From Delphinus delphis (Eukaryota; Chordata; Mammalia; Artiodactyla; Delphinidae): DNA of 64,000 bases. The stretch covers positions 60,209,740-60,273,739 of the forward strand of contig NC_082691.1 in NCBI RefSeq assembly GCF_949987515.2. The letters are read 5' to 3'. Below the pieces are notes generated by a model that had not been told where the DNA came from, made no database searches, and was given only the letters and a program-made list of their open reading frames with translations. Both the position numbers and the translations under genes were made by a program. This document shows positions 10,058 through 22,069 of the stretch, in pieces; the first letter of the stretch is position 1; each line of letters starts with the position of its first letter.

Positions 10058-11296
10058 GTCATGGTTTCATTCTTATCAGTCCAACCCTTTGCCTGAAACG
10101 TTGAATCTTGTTAAGCCACAGCTTTTAGCCAAAACGAGGCGTACCTAGATGTCCAGTATACAGACTGCAAGGCAACTGGGGGAGAAGTCTGATGATGTCA
10201 TAGCTTATGTTGAGTTGGTGCTATGATGTCACCAGAATCCCAGATAAATGGAGAGCCTTTTCCACAACCCTGTTTCTCTTACTATAAAAAAAGTATAAGC
10301 TCCATTGATGTCCAAATAAAATCAGCAAGCATCTCACCACCTCTCCTCCTACTCTTGGTCCACTTCCTTGAATGCCCAATTTTCCTTTCCATTTCCACTT
10401 TTACCTGGGCTCCCTATTGACTCTTTATTTTTACTTTCTGTTTTATTTTTTCCCCTTTAGTGTTGCATGCAAAGAAGAAAATAATGTTTAAAGGAAAAAA
10501 AAAAAAGCTGATGTGGACCTAGCCATGGCTTCCCTTGCCCCTGACCCATTCAACTCTTGCTTTTCACAAAAGAGTAACCGGGAGATGTTTAATGTGCCTG
10601 GTTTAATGTTTTTAATAATCAGAGCAAATAAAAGGTGGCTTAGCCGTAGGTGAAGCACCGTGAATGCCAGCTGTGGAGACGCTAGGGAAGGGAGCTTTCT
10701 AAGCCTCAACCGTGGAAGTCCACATTATGATGCAGAGCTAGAACATCATACCCTCGAATTACAACTGGTTTTATATGGCCTGTCTATAATGTTGAAAATC
10801 CATGTACTACATAATAATTCAGAAGGGCTCTGTTCACTACACAGATTATGTTGTTCAATCATTAGCTGCTAATGGCCTAAGATATATTATTATTTTTTTC
10901 CTAAGCCTATGGAACCGTCTTTGCTGCTCTGGTGGGTGAAAGTAGACGAACTACTGGAGGAACAGAGAGAGAAAGAAAACCTAATGTTTCCATGGAGGTG
11001 CTTTCTGCCCTCCCACAGCAGTTAAGGCACTCTGGCTGCTCAAAGTATCCCCTGGATATGGCTACTCCACTCTTCTGAATAATTCTGATTTATACTTTCA
11101 GCAACTTTCCTGGACTTGCCCATTATAAAGAGCAGATAGTCCGAACCACAGTTGTGCCTCCTTGAAACAAGCCATTCTACTGTGCTAAGGTTTTAATATC
11201 ACATCTCACAAATAACTGGGGCTAATGTTCTTCTCTAGTTGTCTAGGCAGGTGCTGGTGTTTCATCTCCATTTGAATGCTTGACCTCCAAACATGA

Positions 11297-11413
<117 letters not shown>

Positions 11414-13880
11414 CAAGATAATGGGATTTAAAAAAGTAGTATTTTACAAAAGGTGTAGCTTTTATAAGAGTTCGGAAAAGGGAAGGATGTGGTTTTTTTC
11501 TCTCAGTATAGTGTAACAATCTATTTTGGAGAAAAAAAGAAAATATAAGGGTTATGAAGCATGGTTTTTATAACTAGTTTCAGTTTTATCTAATAACTTA
11601 CTTTTTAAATCAGTGTTTATCAACAATCTTTTCATGTATGCAGTGCTTTCAAAAAGAAAGTTTTGAGTTTCCAGGGAAACGCATAACTTGGATATATGAT
11701 CTAAAAAATCAAAACAAAAGCAAAAAAAATAAAAAGAGAAAAAAGAAAAAATGCAAACAAGAAAAGGATTTTCTATTATATTTTAGACAAACATATCATT
11801 TTGAAGTATTTAAAATACTGAATTCAGTTATTTTGTTTTGTTTTGAATCCCAGCTGTAATAGCTGAATGGTTTAACCTAACTGGCTTCCTAAGAAGTTTA
11901 AGATTTAGCTAAAAAAGCAGTTAACATTCTTGTCTCTATTTTGAAATCAAAAATAATTTTTTCTAAACTCCTTCCTAGGACCATTTATGTGTCCCTCTAA
12001 AAAGGAGAAAGAGCTCATTGAAATATTTGGGTATTTTAATTTTTTAATTTTTAAAAAATTTTTGTTTTGCTTTAAGTGAAAAATATTTTCTTTCTTTACT
12101 GCATGCATAGCACTTAATGAAATGGATTTTTAAAAAATCCACTGGTGATATCAGAATGTCCAAGGAGCGGGCTGTCACTAAAATTATGGTTTACTTTACT
12201 TCTGTTCCACCTCTTAATTGAAATATTTAGTTGTTAAACCAAAAGCCTCTGCAGTTAAGAACTTGCCTGAGTTTTAATTCAGCAGCTTGACGGTTTGACT
12301 GACGTGCATTATAGATAGCTCAATTATGTCTGTTTTTTATGCTAAGAAGGCAAACCACCACACACAGGTTAGCAAACGGGCCTCCACGTATAATTAGAAT
12401 AAACTTCTTCTTATACTCAGGGCCTTTAGGTATGTTCATTAGCAGTGTGGAAATACAGTGAATGGAGGATGCCAGCAAGTTGTCAGAGCTTCTTGAAATC
12501 CTGAACAGAAAGGCTCATTGGTCAAATCCAACACTCGACTTATCATTATTAAATATTTCACTTGAAGGCCTAGCTTTCACCAGACTGTAGAATAATGTCT
12601 GCCTGAAAATCTCTCCATTCTTGTCCCACACTTTTTGCCAATCTGGGGAAACATTCTGCCCCGTTCTCCTCTCCCACCCAGCTACTGGGTCATCCATCCA
12701 TACGGTCACAGATCAGTTGCAATGACCTTCAGAGCACCCATCCTGAGGAGGGAGGGCCCGCAGCGCAGCACTGCCTCTCCTCGTTCACAGGTGGGTTTCT
12801 GTCAGCAGGATCTGCTTCTGAAGTCACTGCCAACCTGCCTGGAAACTTCCACAGCGCCTCCTCTGCCTCCTGTGACAGGAATTAGCAGCCAAGATAGGGA
12901 CACCTGATAGCGTTTCTACCAGGTCAGTCCTTACCTACACTGAGGCATTCCCATCTTAATTGTTTCTCCTTAAGACATTTCTGAACATATGCCAGGACAG
13001 GTAGAGTGAAAATCCTCCCTGTGCATGAATGGACTCGTTTTAACGCCTGGCGTGAGGTCGGATGTTTTCCCTTTACCCTTCCCCGCAGCCCTCTCCTATC
13101 TCCACATCAGTGTTTGCCAGTCACAGTCTTAACACGGACCATGGGGACGAGCAATTTGTGTACTGTCACTGCATGCCTTCTTTTCATTAGGGTGACTTAC
13201 TTGGAGCAGTTGCTCTTTGGAGCCTGTCAGGTCCAAGAAATCAAATGCAGTGCGTGTTCCGAATAGAGGGGCATCCGTGGTGAATGTGCAGGTGGCTGTG
13301 GTCTGTTAGTTCAGAAAATTGTCGTGTGCTAGTTGAGCTTGTCATTAAAAGTCAACCAGCTGCCATAAAAGACCAGCCTTTGGCTGGGGGGGGGTTTAAG
13401 CATCTGTAACTGCTATAAACCTAGCCATCCAGTTAGGATAGAATGTGCTTCTTTCTGGTTAATAAAAAACCATCTAAGAAAATATATATGTATGTATGTG
13501 TGTATACAGTGGAATTCAAGGACCAAAGCAAAATTTGAACAGGAATCTATTAATTTAGAATTTTATAAGATATTTATTAATAAATGTTATTTTTAAACAT
13601 TCCATTTGAACAATATTCTTCTGTAGGATCTACTTGTTTTTAAAGGATTAGTTCATAATAAACTACTCTAGTTGTGTGTATCTTCATTTTACAGGGTTTC
13701 TAATGGCTATTCTCCATCATTTGGTGGAAATGTTTGTTTAGACCTCTGTGCATAGAAATTTCAAGGATTTGTATTGCTCTGTGAGTTATTTTTTAATCTA
13801 TGTTCGGAACAGTTTTAAATCATCTATTTCTTTTTTCATTTTTAAAGTAAGCTCTTTCCTTTAGGAAGCAGAGTTCAGCT

Positions 13881-13888
13881 AAAGGGAA
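13881..13888 (+). promoter_or_regulatory. Possible miR-204/211 seed match in CREB5 3' UTR
   Basis: AAAGGGAA is the 8-mer complement to the miR-204/211 seed. It is a single short match in a 6.4-kb UTR, so chance occurrence is quite possible. Confidence 0.3.
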
Positions 13889-14185
13889 TTGGTAACTATA
13901 ACTGGAACAGCTCTCTTGTAAAAGTGTAAAAACAGCTTCATCTCTGCTTCTCCCCACCGCACCCCAACTTCCCAGAATGCCTTGCACTATTCAGCTTCCT
14001 TAGTGCTCTTCTCGTCCCTTCCCAAACCGTGTGCAGTAGCTTTAAGCCATTCAAGTTCCATTATGCAGTGTATCTGAGAAGGGAAAGGAAATAACCCGTT
14101 TAAATTGGAATAAAATCGTGCCTATGCGAACAGTAGCAATTTAGAATCACTCCTCTGCTTTTAAAATAATTTATATTTTAAACTT

Positions 14186-14193
14186 GCACTTTA
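14186..14193 (+). promoter_or_regulatory. Possible miR-17/20/93 seed match in CREB5 3' UTR
   Basis: GCACTTTA is an 8-mer match to the miR-17-family seed, in an AT-rich stretch that would favour access. Sequence match only. Confidence 0.3.
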
Positions 14194-15787
14194 GCATTTG
14201 TAATCCCCGTCAGTTTCTCTCGTTCTCTTTCAGACCTCCTCCCTGCCCTTAAACTTGCCTTCACCCTCCCCTTCCCAACTACCCCACGCTTCCTCTAAGG
14301 CTCTGAGCTGCATCATTTAAAATACTTTACGGAATATTTGCACCAGGTACATTTGCGTGCGTTCACCAGTAGCATAGCCAAGACGCATTGCTCACATCAA
14401 CCTAGATGAAGCCTGCTACGAGAATGCCAAGGAGAAGAGCCAGTATACTCTTTCTCCCTTTATTCACAGCATGTTTTTTAAAAATGTTATATTATGCAAC
14501 AGATGTGAGGGAGCAGCTATGCTACACTTAAGAATTTTCTATCTTTTCCTCCAACCAAAGTGTGCTGAATGAGCCAGGAGACATTCTTTTGTGCATCACC
14601 ATGCACATCAGACTGTTGTCCTCGCCATCGTCTCTCTGGGCTGCTGAAAAAAAAACGGTGACCCTAACTATTTCACTCCTAGGTCTCAAAAATACAATGT
14701 TGCCTTGTACCGCAATTAGGGACAGCACCTCTATTTTACAATTATAACCTAAGAAAGGACAAGAAGACGCTGAAGCAATAAACTTACAAGTAAGATCCAA
14801 TACCAAAACAAAGAAAAAAAAAAAAAAAACCCAGCTCGTCATGTTGTGAAAATGAAAAAGTGTATGTCCATTCAAAATATTTTACTATTTCTTGTGGAGT
14901 TTTTCAGTGATGTAATGCTTATAGCCAAATTGCTTAAAGAGTGTTTATATATTTTTTTCCTTATAAATTGTCTATTTTTTAAAAAAGCTATTTAACCACA
15001 AGTTGAAGAGGGGGGGTAAGGCCAAACTGCCAGCATTTCTTAAAAGATTAATGTTCTTAAGTGGCGCTCTGATGCCTTTCCAAGCTTATCGTCAGAGGGG
15101 GCTCAATAATGATCAGCTGTTATACTTAGACCAACTTACAATATCTAGCTCATTAGAAGCCAGGATTTAGAAAGCTCTTCTTAAGCCATTGAAGATTTTC
15201 TTGCATTGTGTTTCATTTTATAGAACTTTATAGGATTTTTTTTTTTAACAGAATCATTTTAGCCTCAGGACTGAGAATGTGGAACCTGAATACATTAGCT
15301 TTAAATACATCATTAAAATCTTATGCACAATAAGCTCATTAGAGTTTAGTTTGCTCCTTTAGAATACCAAGGCTATAGACGCTACAGGACGTGATGAAAG
15401 GTATCAGCCATGCTGAAGTGGAGGGGGTTTCAGAGAAAGGACCCTTCCCCACCAGCCAGCCAATAGAACAGAAGAACTGCTCGCCCTCTTTCCTTCTGTG
15501 TTCTGCTAAATCACACCTGCCTCATAGAGAGAGGAGTTCTGCCTTTGAGGTTTGTCTTGGAGAAAAGATAAACTTGAAATGTCCTCCCTGGAGAGGACAT
15601 GGGATTTGGGATCTTCCGAAAAGGCCCAGAAAAAATGGCTCAGTTCAAACACAGTGTTCTAGGACAATTGGAATATAAATATTGTCCAAAAGATAGAACT
15701 AAGAGAAAAAAGGTTAACATTGTGCAAAGTAAGTGTTAACTAAGGAAGTCCTCGGAAAAGGTGCTGTCACTTTAAGTTCTGGACTCC

Positions 15788-15832
15788 GTGGGGTTGGGGC
15801 GGGGGGGTGGGGGGGGGGGGGTGGGGGGGGGG
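15788..15832 (+). repeat. G-run with G-quadruplex potential in CREB5 3' UTR
   Basis: About 45 bases are almost pure G, broken by single T or C. Several overlapping G3+ tracts with one- or two-base loops meet the usual intramolecular G-quadruplex pattern on the mRNA strand. It lies about 300 bases before the polyadenylation hexamer. The exact length is unreliable because homopolymer runs are error-prone. Confidence 0.7.
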
Positions 15833-15933
15833 TTATTTGTAATTGTAAACAGCAAAGCATTTGTGTTTGTTTGTCTGTTTGTAAAGCAACCACCTTCCTT
15901 ATTGGAAGGAGAAGAAAACTGGGGGTACATACA

Positions 15934-15941
15934 TGTAAATA
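15934..15941 (+). promoter_or_regulatory. Pumilio-type motif near CREB5 3' end
   Basis: UGUAAAUA fits UGUANAUA and lies about 200 bases before the polyadenylation signal, a position often used by functional PUM sites. Confidence 0.4.
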
Positions 15942-16137
15942 CTTGCAGCAGCATTTAATATGTTTAATTTTATGTTAAGCTTTTTGTTGCATCGTGAACA
16001 CATTTATTGTTACCAACGGACAATGAGTTCATTAAGACTGTTCAACTAGGTCAGATTTTTACATCTCTTTCTAGCAAGAAGAGACAAGATTTTGTGCATT
16101 TGTACAAATGTTAATAATATCACTGCAACTCCAATAT

Positions 16138-16143
16138 AATAAA
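16138..16143 (+). promoter_or_regulatory. CREB5: Polyadenylation signal, CREB5 distal
   Basis: Canonical AATAAA followed by A-rich sequence and then the T/G-rich stretch at 16165-16200, consistent with cleavage near 16155-16165. It is the last hexamer before repeat-rich intergenic DNA begins, so I take it as the main distal site. Use is inferred. Confidence 0.7.
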
Positions 16144-16160
16144 GCACTCAAATGCAAATA

Positions 16161-16520
16161 ATATATGTACCCTCTGTATGATGAAATTTGGGTTGGGGCC
16201 TAATGACATCTACTCTGCACAAGGTTTATTCATGCCTCATAAACCAAGGCTTAGGCTTTCAGGGTCACCATCATCTAGGGACAAAAGCAGGTGAGATTTT
16301 CTCCTTCCCAGACCATCACTACTCTCCCACTGCCTCTTCCATCCAACTTCCCAACTGAGGCCACGAGTCTAACACGTTCACAGTGGGTTGGCCACATGAC
16401 TTTGGGATCAGCAGATTTTAACAGTCAAGAAATACAGCCAGTGTAAATTCATGTTTAAGTTGTGTCTGTGAACCAAGAATCACTTGCTGGCTAGTCTGAC
16501 AGTCACATCCTGGTGTTCTT
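16161..16520. other. Intergenic sequence after CREB5
   Basis: No repeat or reading frame of note. This is the boundary between the repeat-poor 3' UTR and repeat-rich intergenic DNA. Confidence 0.6.
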
Positions 16521-16559
16521 TGTTTGACCTCCAGAGAAGTCCGAAGGACAGGCTTATTA

Positions 16560-17395
16560 GCCCAGTATTCATGCACTCGTATAAACATGAACCCTCGCCT
16601 TCCTCTTCTTCCTGCCTTCCTTCCTCTTCCTTATTCTTTTATTATTTTTTCTAGTCGTGCTCCTCTTTTTCTTACACTCAATCTGATCCATCAGCATGGC
16701 CAGAACCCAACCATCCTTTATCACCAATTTTTACTGTTGCAGTTCTGTCCAAGCTACCAGCATCTCTTATCTGGATTAGTGCAGTGCTCTTCTAACTGGC
16801 AGCCACAGGGAGTGTTTGAAAATGGAAGTCAGACTGTAGTCCTCTACTACTTAAAACCCTGCAAGGACTTCTCCACTCATTCAGAGCAAAAGCCAAATAC
16901 CTTACTATCAGGTTCTATAAAGATCCCACCTGCCCTCACCCTGTTCATTCTGAGTTCATCTCTTACCATTTTCCTTCCCCGCTCACACCTCTCCAGCTCC
17001 ATTAGTATCTTTGAGGTTCCTCAAACATCCTCTCAGTATCCACCGGAGAACCTTTTCACACACTGTTCATTCCCTCTATCCAAGATAGTCTTCCCCCAGG
17101 TGTCAGCCTAGCTCCCTTTCTCATCTGTCTCCCTCTCAGTAAAGCCTTTCTATCCTACATAAAATTATATCACTCTCACTCTTGCTTCTCATCTGCCTTG
17201 CCCAGACTATACTTTCTATAGAATTTACCTCCATCTAACATAATTTAGGTTTTTTTTTTATTGTCAGTCTCCCCCAAGTAGAATGTAAGCTCCACAAGAG
17301 AAAGGGCGTTTTCAACTTTCTTCACCCTTGCAACCCAAGATCTAGAACAGTGGATACACAATGGGCACACAGTAAACATCTGCAAGACGGGGATC
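16560..17395 (+). mobile_element. L2 LINE 3' relic
   Basis: The order 'ctcctctactacttaaaacc', 'ttcacacactgttcattccc', 'aatgtaagctccacaagaga' and 'gatctagaacagtggataca' follows the 3' third of L2. A 195-codon open frame at 16524-17111 lies in it and is the longest in the window, but it is a chance frame in L2, not a gene. Confidence 0.75.
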
Positions 17396-17399
17396 TGTT

Positions 17400-18289
17400 A
17401 TTTCCTTTCTGCCTTCTCCTTTGTTATCAGAATGCTCCAACCCATCCACCTGGTTCTGTGGCCACAGCAGTCCGATTTTAAAACCAAGTACCAGGGCATG
17501 TCATCTGACACCTCGCCTGACCTTGGGACAGGATATTTGAAATTGGGACAGAAACAACAATTTGGGGTATGGGGCGATGATTGCTGTTCTAATGGCAATC
17601 CCATCTGTTACATTTGCATTAGGACCACTCAGTACACACATGGTTCCCAAGAGAGGCTTCGTAATACCCATCCCACACTCATTTGCAATTTTAAAGCCAT
17701 TAATATTGGTTAAAAAAATTGTTATGATCCCACATTTATACTTTGAGGATAGACGACTCTAATCTCTACCCTTCCTTTCATCCCCGTGTGTCCCTGGGGC
17801 TTCATAATGTCCTTTTATCTCACATTTGCTATTGTGGTTGATTATTCGTTGGTTACTGGATCACATTTTAATTTTGCATTCCATATTTTCTTATCCAAGA
17901 AAAATAGTTTTTTAGCAAGACAACCTTGTGGTTTGGGACCTAAGTATCTTCATTATGAGATCATAAAATTCTGGAGCACAATGGGCCCCCTTTTTAAAGT
18001 AATTGAAAGCAAGACGTTTTGTGAGACCTGTTCCCATGGCAGTAACATCAACTTTAGCAGAACAAGCATGAAAATTTCAGCTCCAAAAGAGAAAAAATAC
18101 TGATTTTAAAAATATAAAGACAGAGTCTGGGTTTAGATTTGCCCACTTCAGAAGCTACTTCCTTTTAGCAACTGTAGATGATTTTTCAAAATGGCTGAAA
18201 GGATGGATAAATGATAACATCTGAAAAATAGTCTTTTAGCTGGTAAACCTAGCAAAACTATTATTGTTATCATTGTTATTGTTGTTATG
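17400..18289. other. Unique intergenic stretch
   Basis: No gene or repeat recognised. The 66-105-codon frames here have no recognisable domain or codon-level signal. Confidence 0.5.
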
Positions 18290-18382
18290 GAAAATGGTTA
18301 TATTTATACCTGAGACTAACACAATATTGTAAGTCAACTATACCCCAATAAAAATTAAAAAAAAAGAAAATGGTTATATTTA
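18290..18382 (+). mobile_element. Ultra-short L1 insertion (about 59 bp) with 17-bp TSDs
   Basis: GAAAATGGTTATATTTA occurs at 18290-18306 and 18366-18382. Between them is only the extreme L1 3' end ('tacctgagactaacacaata' through 'ccccaataaaaatt') plus an A-tail. It is a severely 5'-truncated L1 insertion. Confidence 0.88.
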
Positions 18383-18389
18383 AACCTGA

Positions 18390-19480
18390 AAATTAAGTCA
18401 TAAAACTTTTAGTAACCACTAAGTTTCATCTTATATGTTGTCAGATACTGTGTCTCTGCTCACATCGTATTTCCTTATATCAGCTGGAGGCTGAACTGCA
18501 GCAATTGTCAGTAATCTTCCATAAATTTCTTGAGACCAGTATTACTACAACATAGATGCAATGGGCTATAAAAAGTTCTCCCATAAGTCACTTGCACTTT
18601 CTCAGAAAGAGATCTGCCTACATGTTCCCTTAAATGAATAAAAAAAGGAAGATCCTACATTCACAATACATTCTAATTCCTCAATACTCTTACAGCAAGA
18701 AAATTGTTCTGAGTAAATATGATTGCTTGTATTGCATTTACACAGGATGAGTCCTTGATCTACTAATATTATATTCGAGTTACCTTAAATGGAGCACCCT
18801 CTATTTAAATTAGCTCACTGACTTTGACCTTCATCAGCTCATCCCTTAGTCAGAGGGGATTTGCTTAAAGAAAGAAAAACCCTGTCAAGTATGCTTGAGT
18901 GAAGGTGAATTTCTTAGGATGTATGAGGTCGGTCATGGAGCCCAACTAGGTATGGTGGCAACTATGACAATGACTCTGGAAAGTCATTAAATAGCTAATC
19001 TCTCTGGTTTGTCTTGGCCTCTGATGCCAGATGTTTTCTCATCTTGCTCCATGTCTGCTTCTCTTTCTTTCTCTCTCTCTCTTTCTCTCTCTCTCTTTCT
19101 CTGCAAACTGGTTTGTATACTCACTTAATTGCTTCTCTGTGGGACCATCATTTCTGCTCCAAAGTAACAGCCTCAGCCTCCAGCATATCTATGGTCTTTT
19201 AGTTCTAACACCCAACACCAGCTCAGTTTCTGTCTTTCTGTTCCAATTTCTCAGGAGAAAGAATCCGACTGACCATATGGGGTCAGGTTTTTATCCCTGG
19301 TACAATCAACTATGTCTAGGGAAGCAGGGTTACATGGAATTATAGCTCCTACTTCTGGGGGCAGAGCAGGATTTCCAAAAAGGGAGTGAGGAGAAAATGA
19401 CTGCTAAGAGAAATAGTTGTTATTTCTAAAACCACTTCATAGAAACAAAACATACCAAGGGAAAAAAGTGCAGTGAGGAG
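18390..19480. other. Unique intergenic stretch with a CT-rich microsatellite
   Basis: Only a (CT)n/(CTTT) tract at about 19060-19103 stands out. Reading frames across it encode serine/leucine repeats and are artefacts. Confidence 0.5.
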
Positions 19481-19484
19481 ACAG

Positions 19485-19550
19485 CATAAAGCTGGGCATA
19501 GAGCAGATGTTAACAAACGTTTGTTGAATGAATGAATGGTTAATAAATTC
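19485..19550 (+). mobile_element. L2/MIR-type 3' end
   Basis: 'gcatagagcagatgttaaca' then 'tttgttgaatgaatgaatgg' is the common 3' end shared by L2 copies. Only this terminal piece is recognisable. Confidence 0.55.
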
Positions 19551-19559
19551 TTATGTTAC

Positions 19560-21085
19560 TGGAAGCTTGGAACTGAAACAAATTGAATATTCATTAAACA
19601 TTAAAAACTAATTTTACAAAGCAAAGAAATTTTCTGGATATTACGGCTCAGCTTGTAAGGCCATAATATCTAAAATATAAAAATTAACCATCAACAGGAG
19701 TGAGAAAGATTTTGCTTGTCATGTTTTATAACTTCCTACTCTCTTGCTTTAAACTGACTGATTACACTTAACAGTTTCCAAGAAAGATCATTGCTATATT
19801 TTTCTCATATTCTCCATAAGTGATTCCAGTGTGTTTGTAAGTATGTTGGCATAATGTCTCCAGGGATGAGGTTAGGAAACACTCTTGTCCCCAAACTCCC
19901 TCCAGGTACTATAGTAACTTTCTAAAGAAGGCTTTGTGACAAGGAAATAGGGCAGCTCTTAGCAACAAGCCTCCAAGAAAGCAATGAGAACTGCTACCAA
20001 GAAGGCTAGAATAAGTGAACATAACAGCCTAGAGTAAGAATGAATAGTTCATTTTCATGCTAAATTGTCTATTGATTTCCTACATGACCTTAAACCAACA
20101 CAGCTGTCTTCTCCTTACTTGTATCCTTTGACAGTATAAATGTACACAGAGTGAAGTGGGAATTATTTCTGTGGTGGCTACATAAGGAACTCTGCCCAAT
20201 ACTGCACCATACCCTTCTCTGGAAATTTCTCTTCCCCTTACTCCATCCACCCGGCTCTGGCAGGAGATTGATGGCCCAGCCCTCTGGCCATAGCTTCTCA
20301 GTCTAATACTCTGCCCCTGGCTCCCAATGAACAATGAGCCCCAGTAACTGGATATAGGGGCAGGGGACCTAGAGAGTCAGCCTGTCTCTCTCTGGTAGCT
20401 GAATCTAAAAGATGTAAACTTGGGAGCTACCAGGAGCTAAGTTCCCACCCAGTAAGGGAACTAGTCTGTAGCAAGAGAGAGAAATAAAGCCAAAACAGCA
20501 GAAACAGAAGAAGCAGAAAGAGAATTCTGGTAATGGTCACTTCCTGTTGACGTAGTCCTTAACGGCTCACTCCAACCATGTCCCTCCCCATCGCATGGTT
20601 TTACCATAAAATAGCCCAAGGTCCTTTGGATAAATCTCTCCTTTCACTTAAACTAGGTGAGTTTCTTGGAGGCAAGAGAGGTCTAGTAAATGCTCTCTCC
20701 CCAACGCTGCCATGGGAAACCACTGGAAGGGCTTCTCCAGCCCTTTAAGACTGCCGCACCAACACAGGAAAGGAAATGCAACGTTCCCAGCCGTTGCAAA
20801 GCAGACGCAGCTTATTCTCACTCCACACACCAGGGCACTGCCACACTTGAACACGTGTTTGAAGTGGCTCCCTACACCTACATGCCGCAGGTACCGAAGG
20901 ATATCCACACCATCTATTTCACAGATGACATGTCAAGTTTAAGTTCTTCTTCTTAAGGAATGTTTGCAAAACTAGCATTACACTTGCCGAGAATGGAATT
21001 GTTTTCAATATTTTGTTGAATGGATAAAAACCGCTAATGTCCTTCATTCTCTATGGGTAAAATAAAATGCACAGTAAAATAAACA
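19560..21085. other. Intergenic stretch, possibly old LTR pieces
   Basis: No gene seen. About 20080-20520 has an ATG-poor, LTR-like look with 'gagagaaataaagcc' near its end, but I cannot assign a family. Confidence 0.35.
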
Positions 21086-21350
21086 CGTAAGTCATATTTT
21101 TCACTACAAGTAACAGACAACTCAACTTCCAGTGGCTTAAACAAATAGGGATTTCTTTTTCTGACATAATAGGAAATCTGAAGATTGAGCTCTTGGCATT
21201 AATCTGGAAACTGAATGAGGTCAGCACCAGTAGCTCTGCAGTACTCCTGACCTCTCTCTGATACCTCTCTCACTTCTTAGTCACAAGATGGCTGCTGAAG
21301 CTCTAGAGCACATCCCCAGTCCAGGGAGAAAGGATTGGGGGAGGGTCAGT
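21085..21350 (+). mobile_element. Old dispersed repeat, family not assigned
   Basis: 'ttcactacaagtaacagaca' followed by 'ccagtggcttaaacaaatag' and 'cacaagatggctgctgaagc' matches in order a common mammalian interspersed repeat that I recognise but cannot name securely. Confidence 0.45.
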
Positions 21351-21399
21351 ACCAGACCCATTCGTTTTTCTTCTCTTTTATTTGGAAAACAAAACCTGT

Positions 21400-22060
21400 C
21401 CCTGAACCACTCCTATCCCTGGTCAACCCAGTTGTGTATCATGGACCAGAACTAGGTCATTTAGCCTCTCTTAGCTTTCAAAGAGGCTGCAACAGTGGGG
21501 AACCAGATCGTCATGCTTGCTTGGACCCAAGCTTCCCAACTAGTGCACTGTGTCAAATAAGGCCCGTGGGTTGCAGTTAAGCCACATAAAGCTGTTCCCC
21601 TCATTTCCTGGTATAGCAGAAGCCTTCTGGCTGGTTGTCTTTGGCTATTAGCATGGTCTTCCAGAACTCCTTGCAGGGTGGTGTCCAACGACACGCTCTG
21701 TTGTACCTGCAGGCGGCGAGCACAGGGACCAGGTGAGCATGACTGCGAAGGTGCTGCCCCCGGGCGTGTGCTGGAGGAGCCAGCTGCAGAGTCTGCAATG
21801 GTGCACAGGGACAAGAGGCCTGTGGGCTGCTGGAGGAGTTTCTAAGGGACAAGCGGTTTCTAAGAGACACCTATAGCAGGCATCTAAGGAGGAGTTTGCA
21901 TAGCCCAAGGTGTGGTCATTAGGGGTTGGGGATCGATCAGGGAGGTCAAATAGGGGCTTCTGGTGGGCCCCACTCTGGTTGGCTACCCCCAATCTCAGCC
22001 TTTACCTCTATCAGGAACTTCTGTCCCTGGGCAATTGATGTACCATTTTAGTAACATCCA
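21400..22060. other. GC-richer segment of unknown origin
   Basis: The segment is richer in G+C and CpG ('ggcggcgagcac', 'cccccgggcgtgtg') than its surroundings. Three overlapping minus-strand frames of 89-117 codons cover it, starting with MGVANQSGAHQKPL at the left of one. None has a recognised domain. The sharp base-composition edges suggest an LTR or other insertion, but no TSD was found. Confidence 0.4.
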
Positions 22061-22069
22061 ACCTAGCAG

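Noticed and set aside
16524..17111. Longest open frame in the window (195 codons, +)
   Set aside because: It lies in an L2 3' relic, the content is low-complexity Leu/Ser/Pro, and no known domain is seen.
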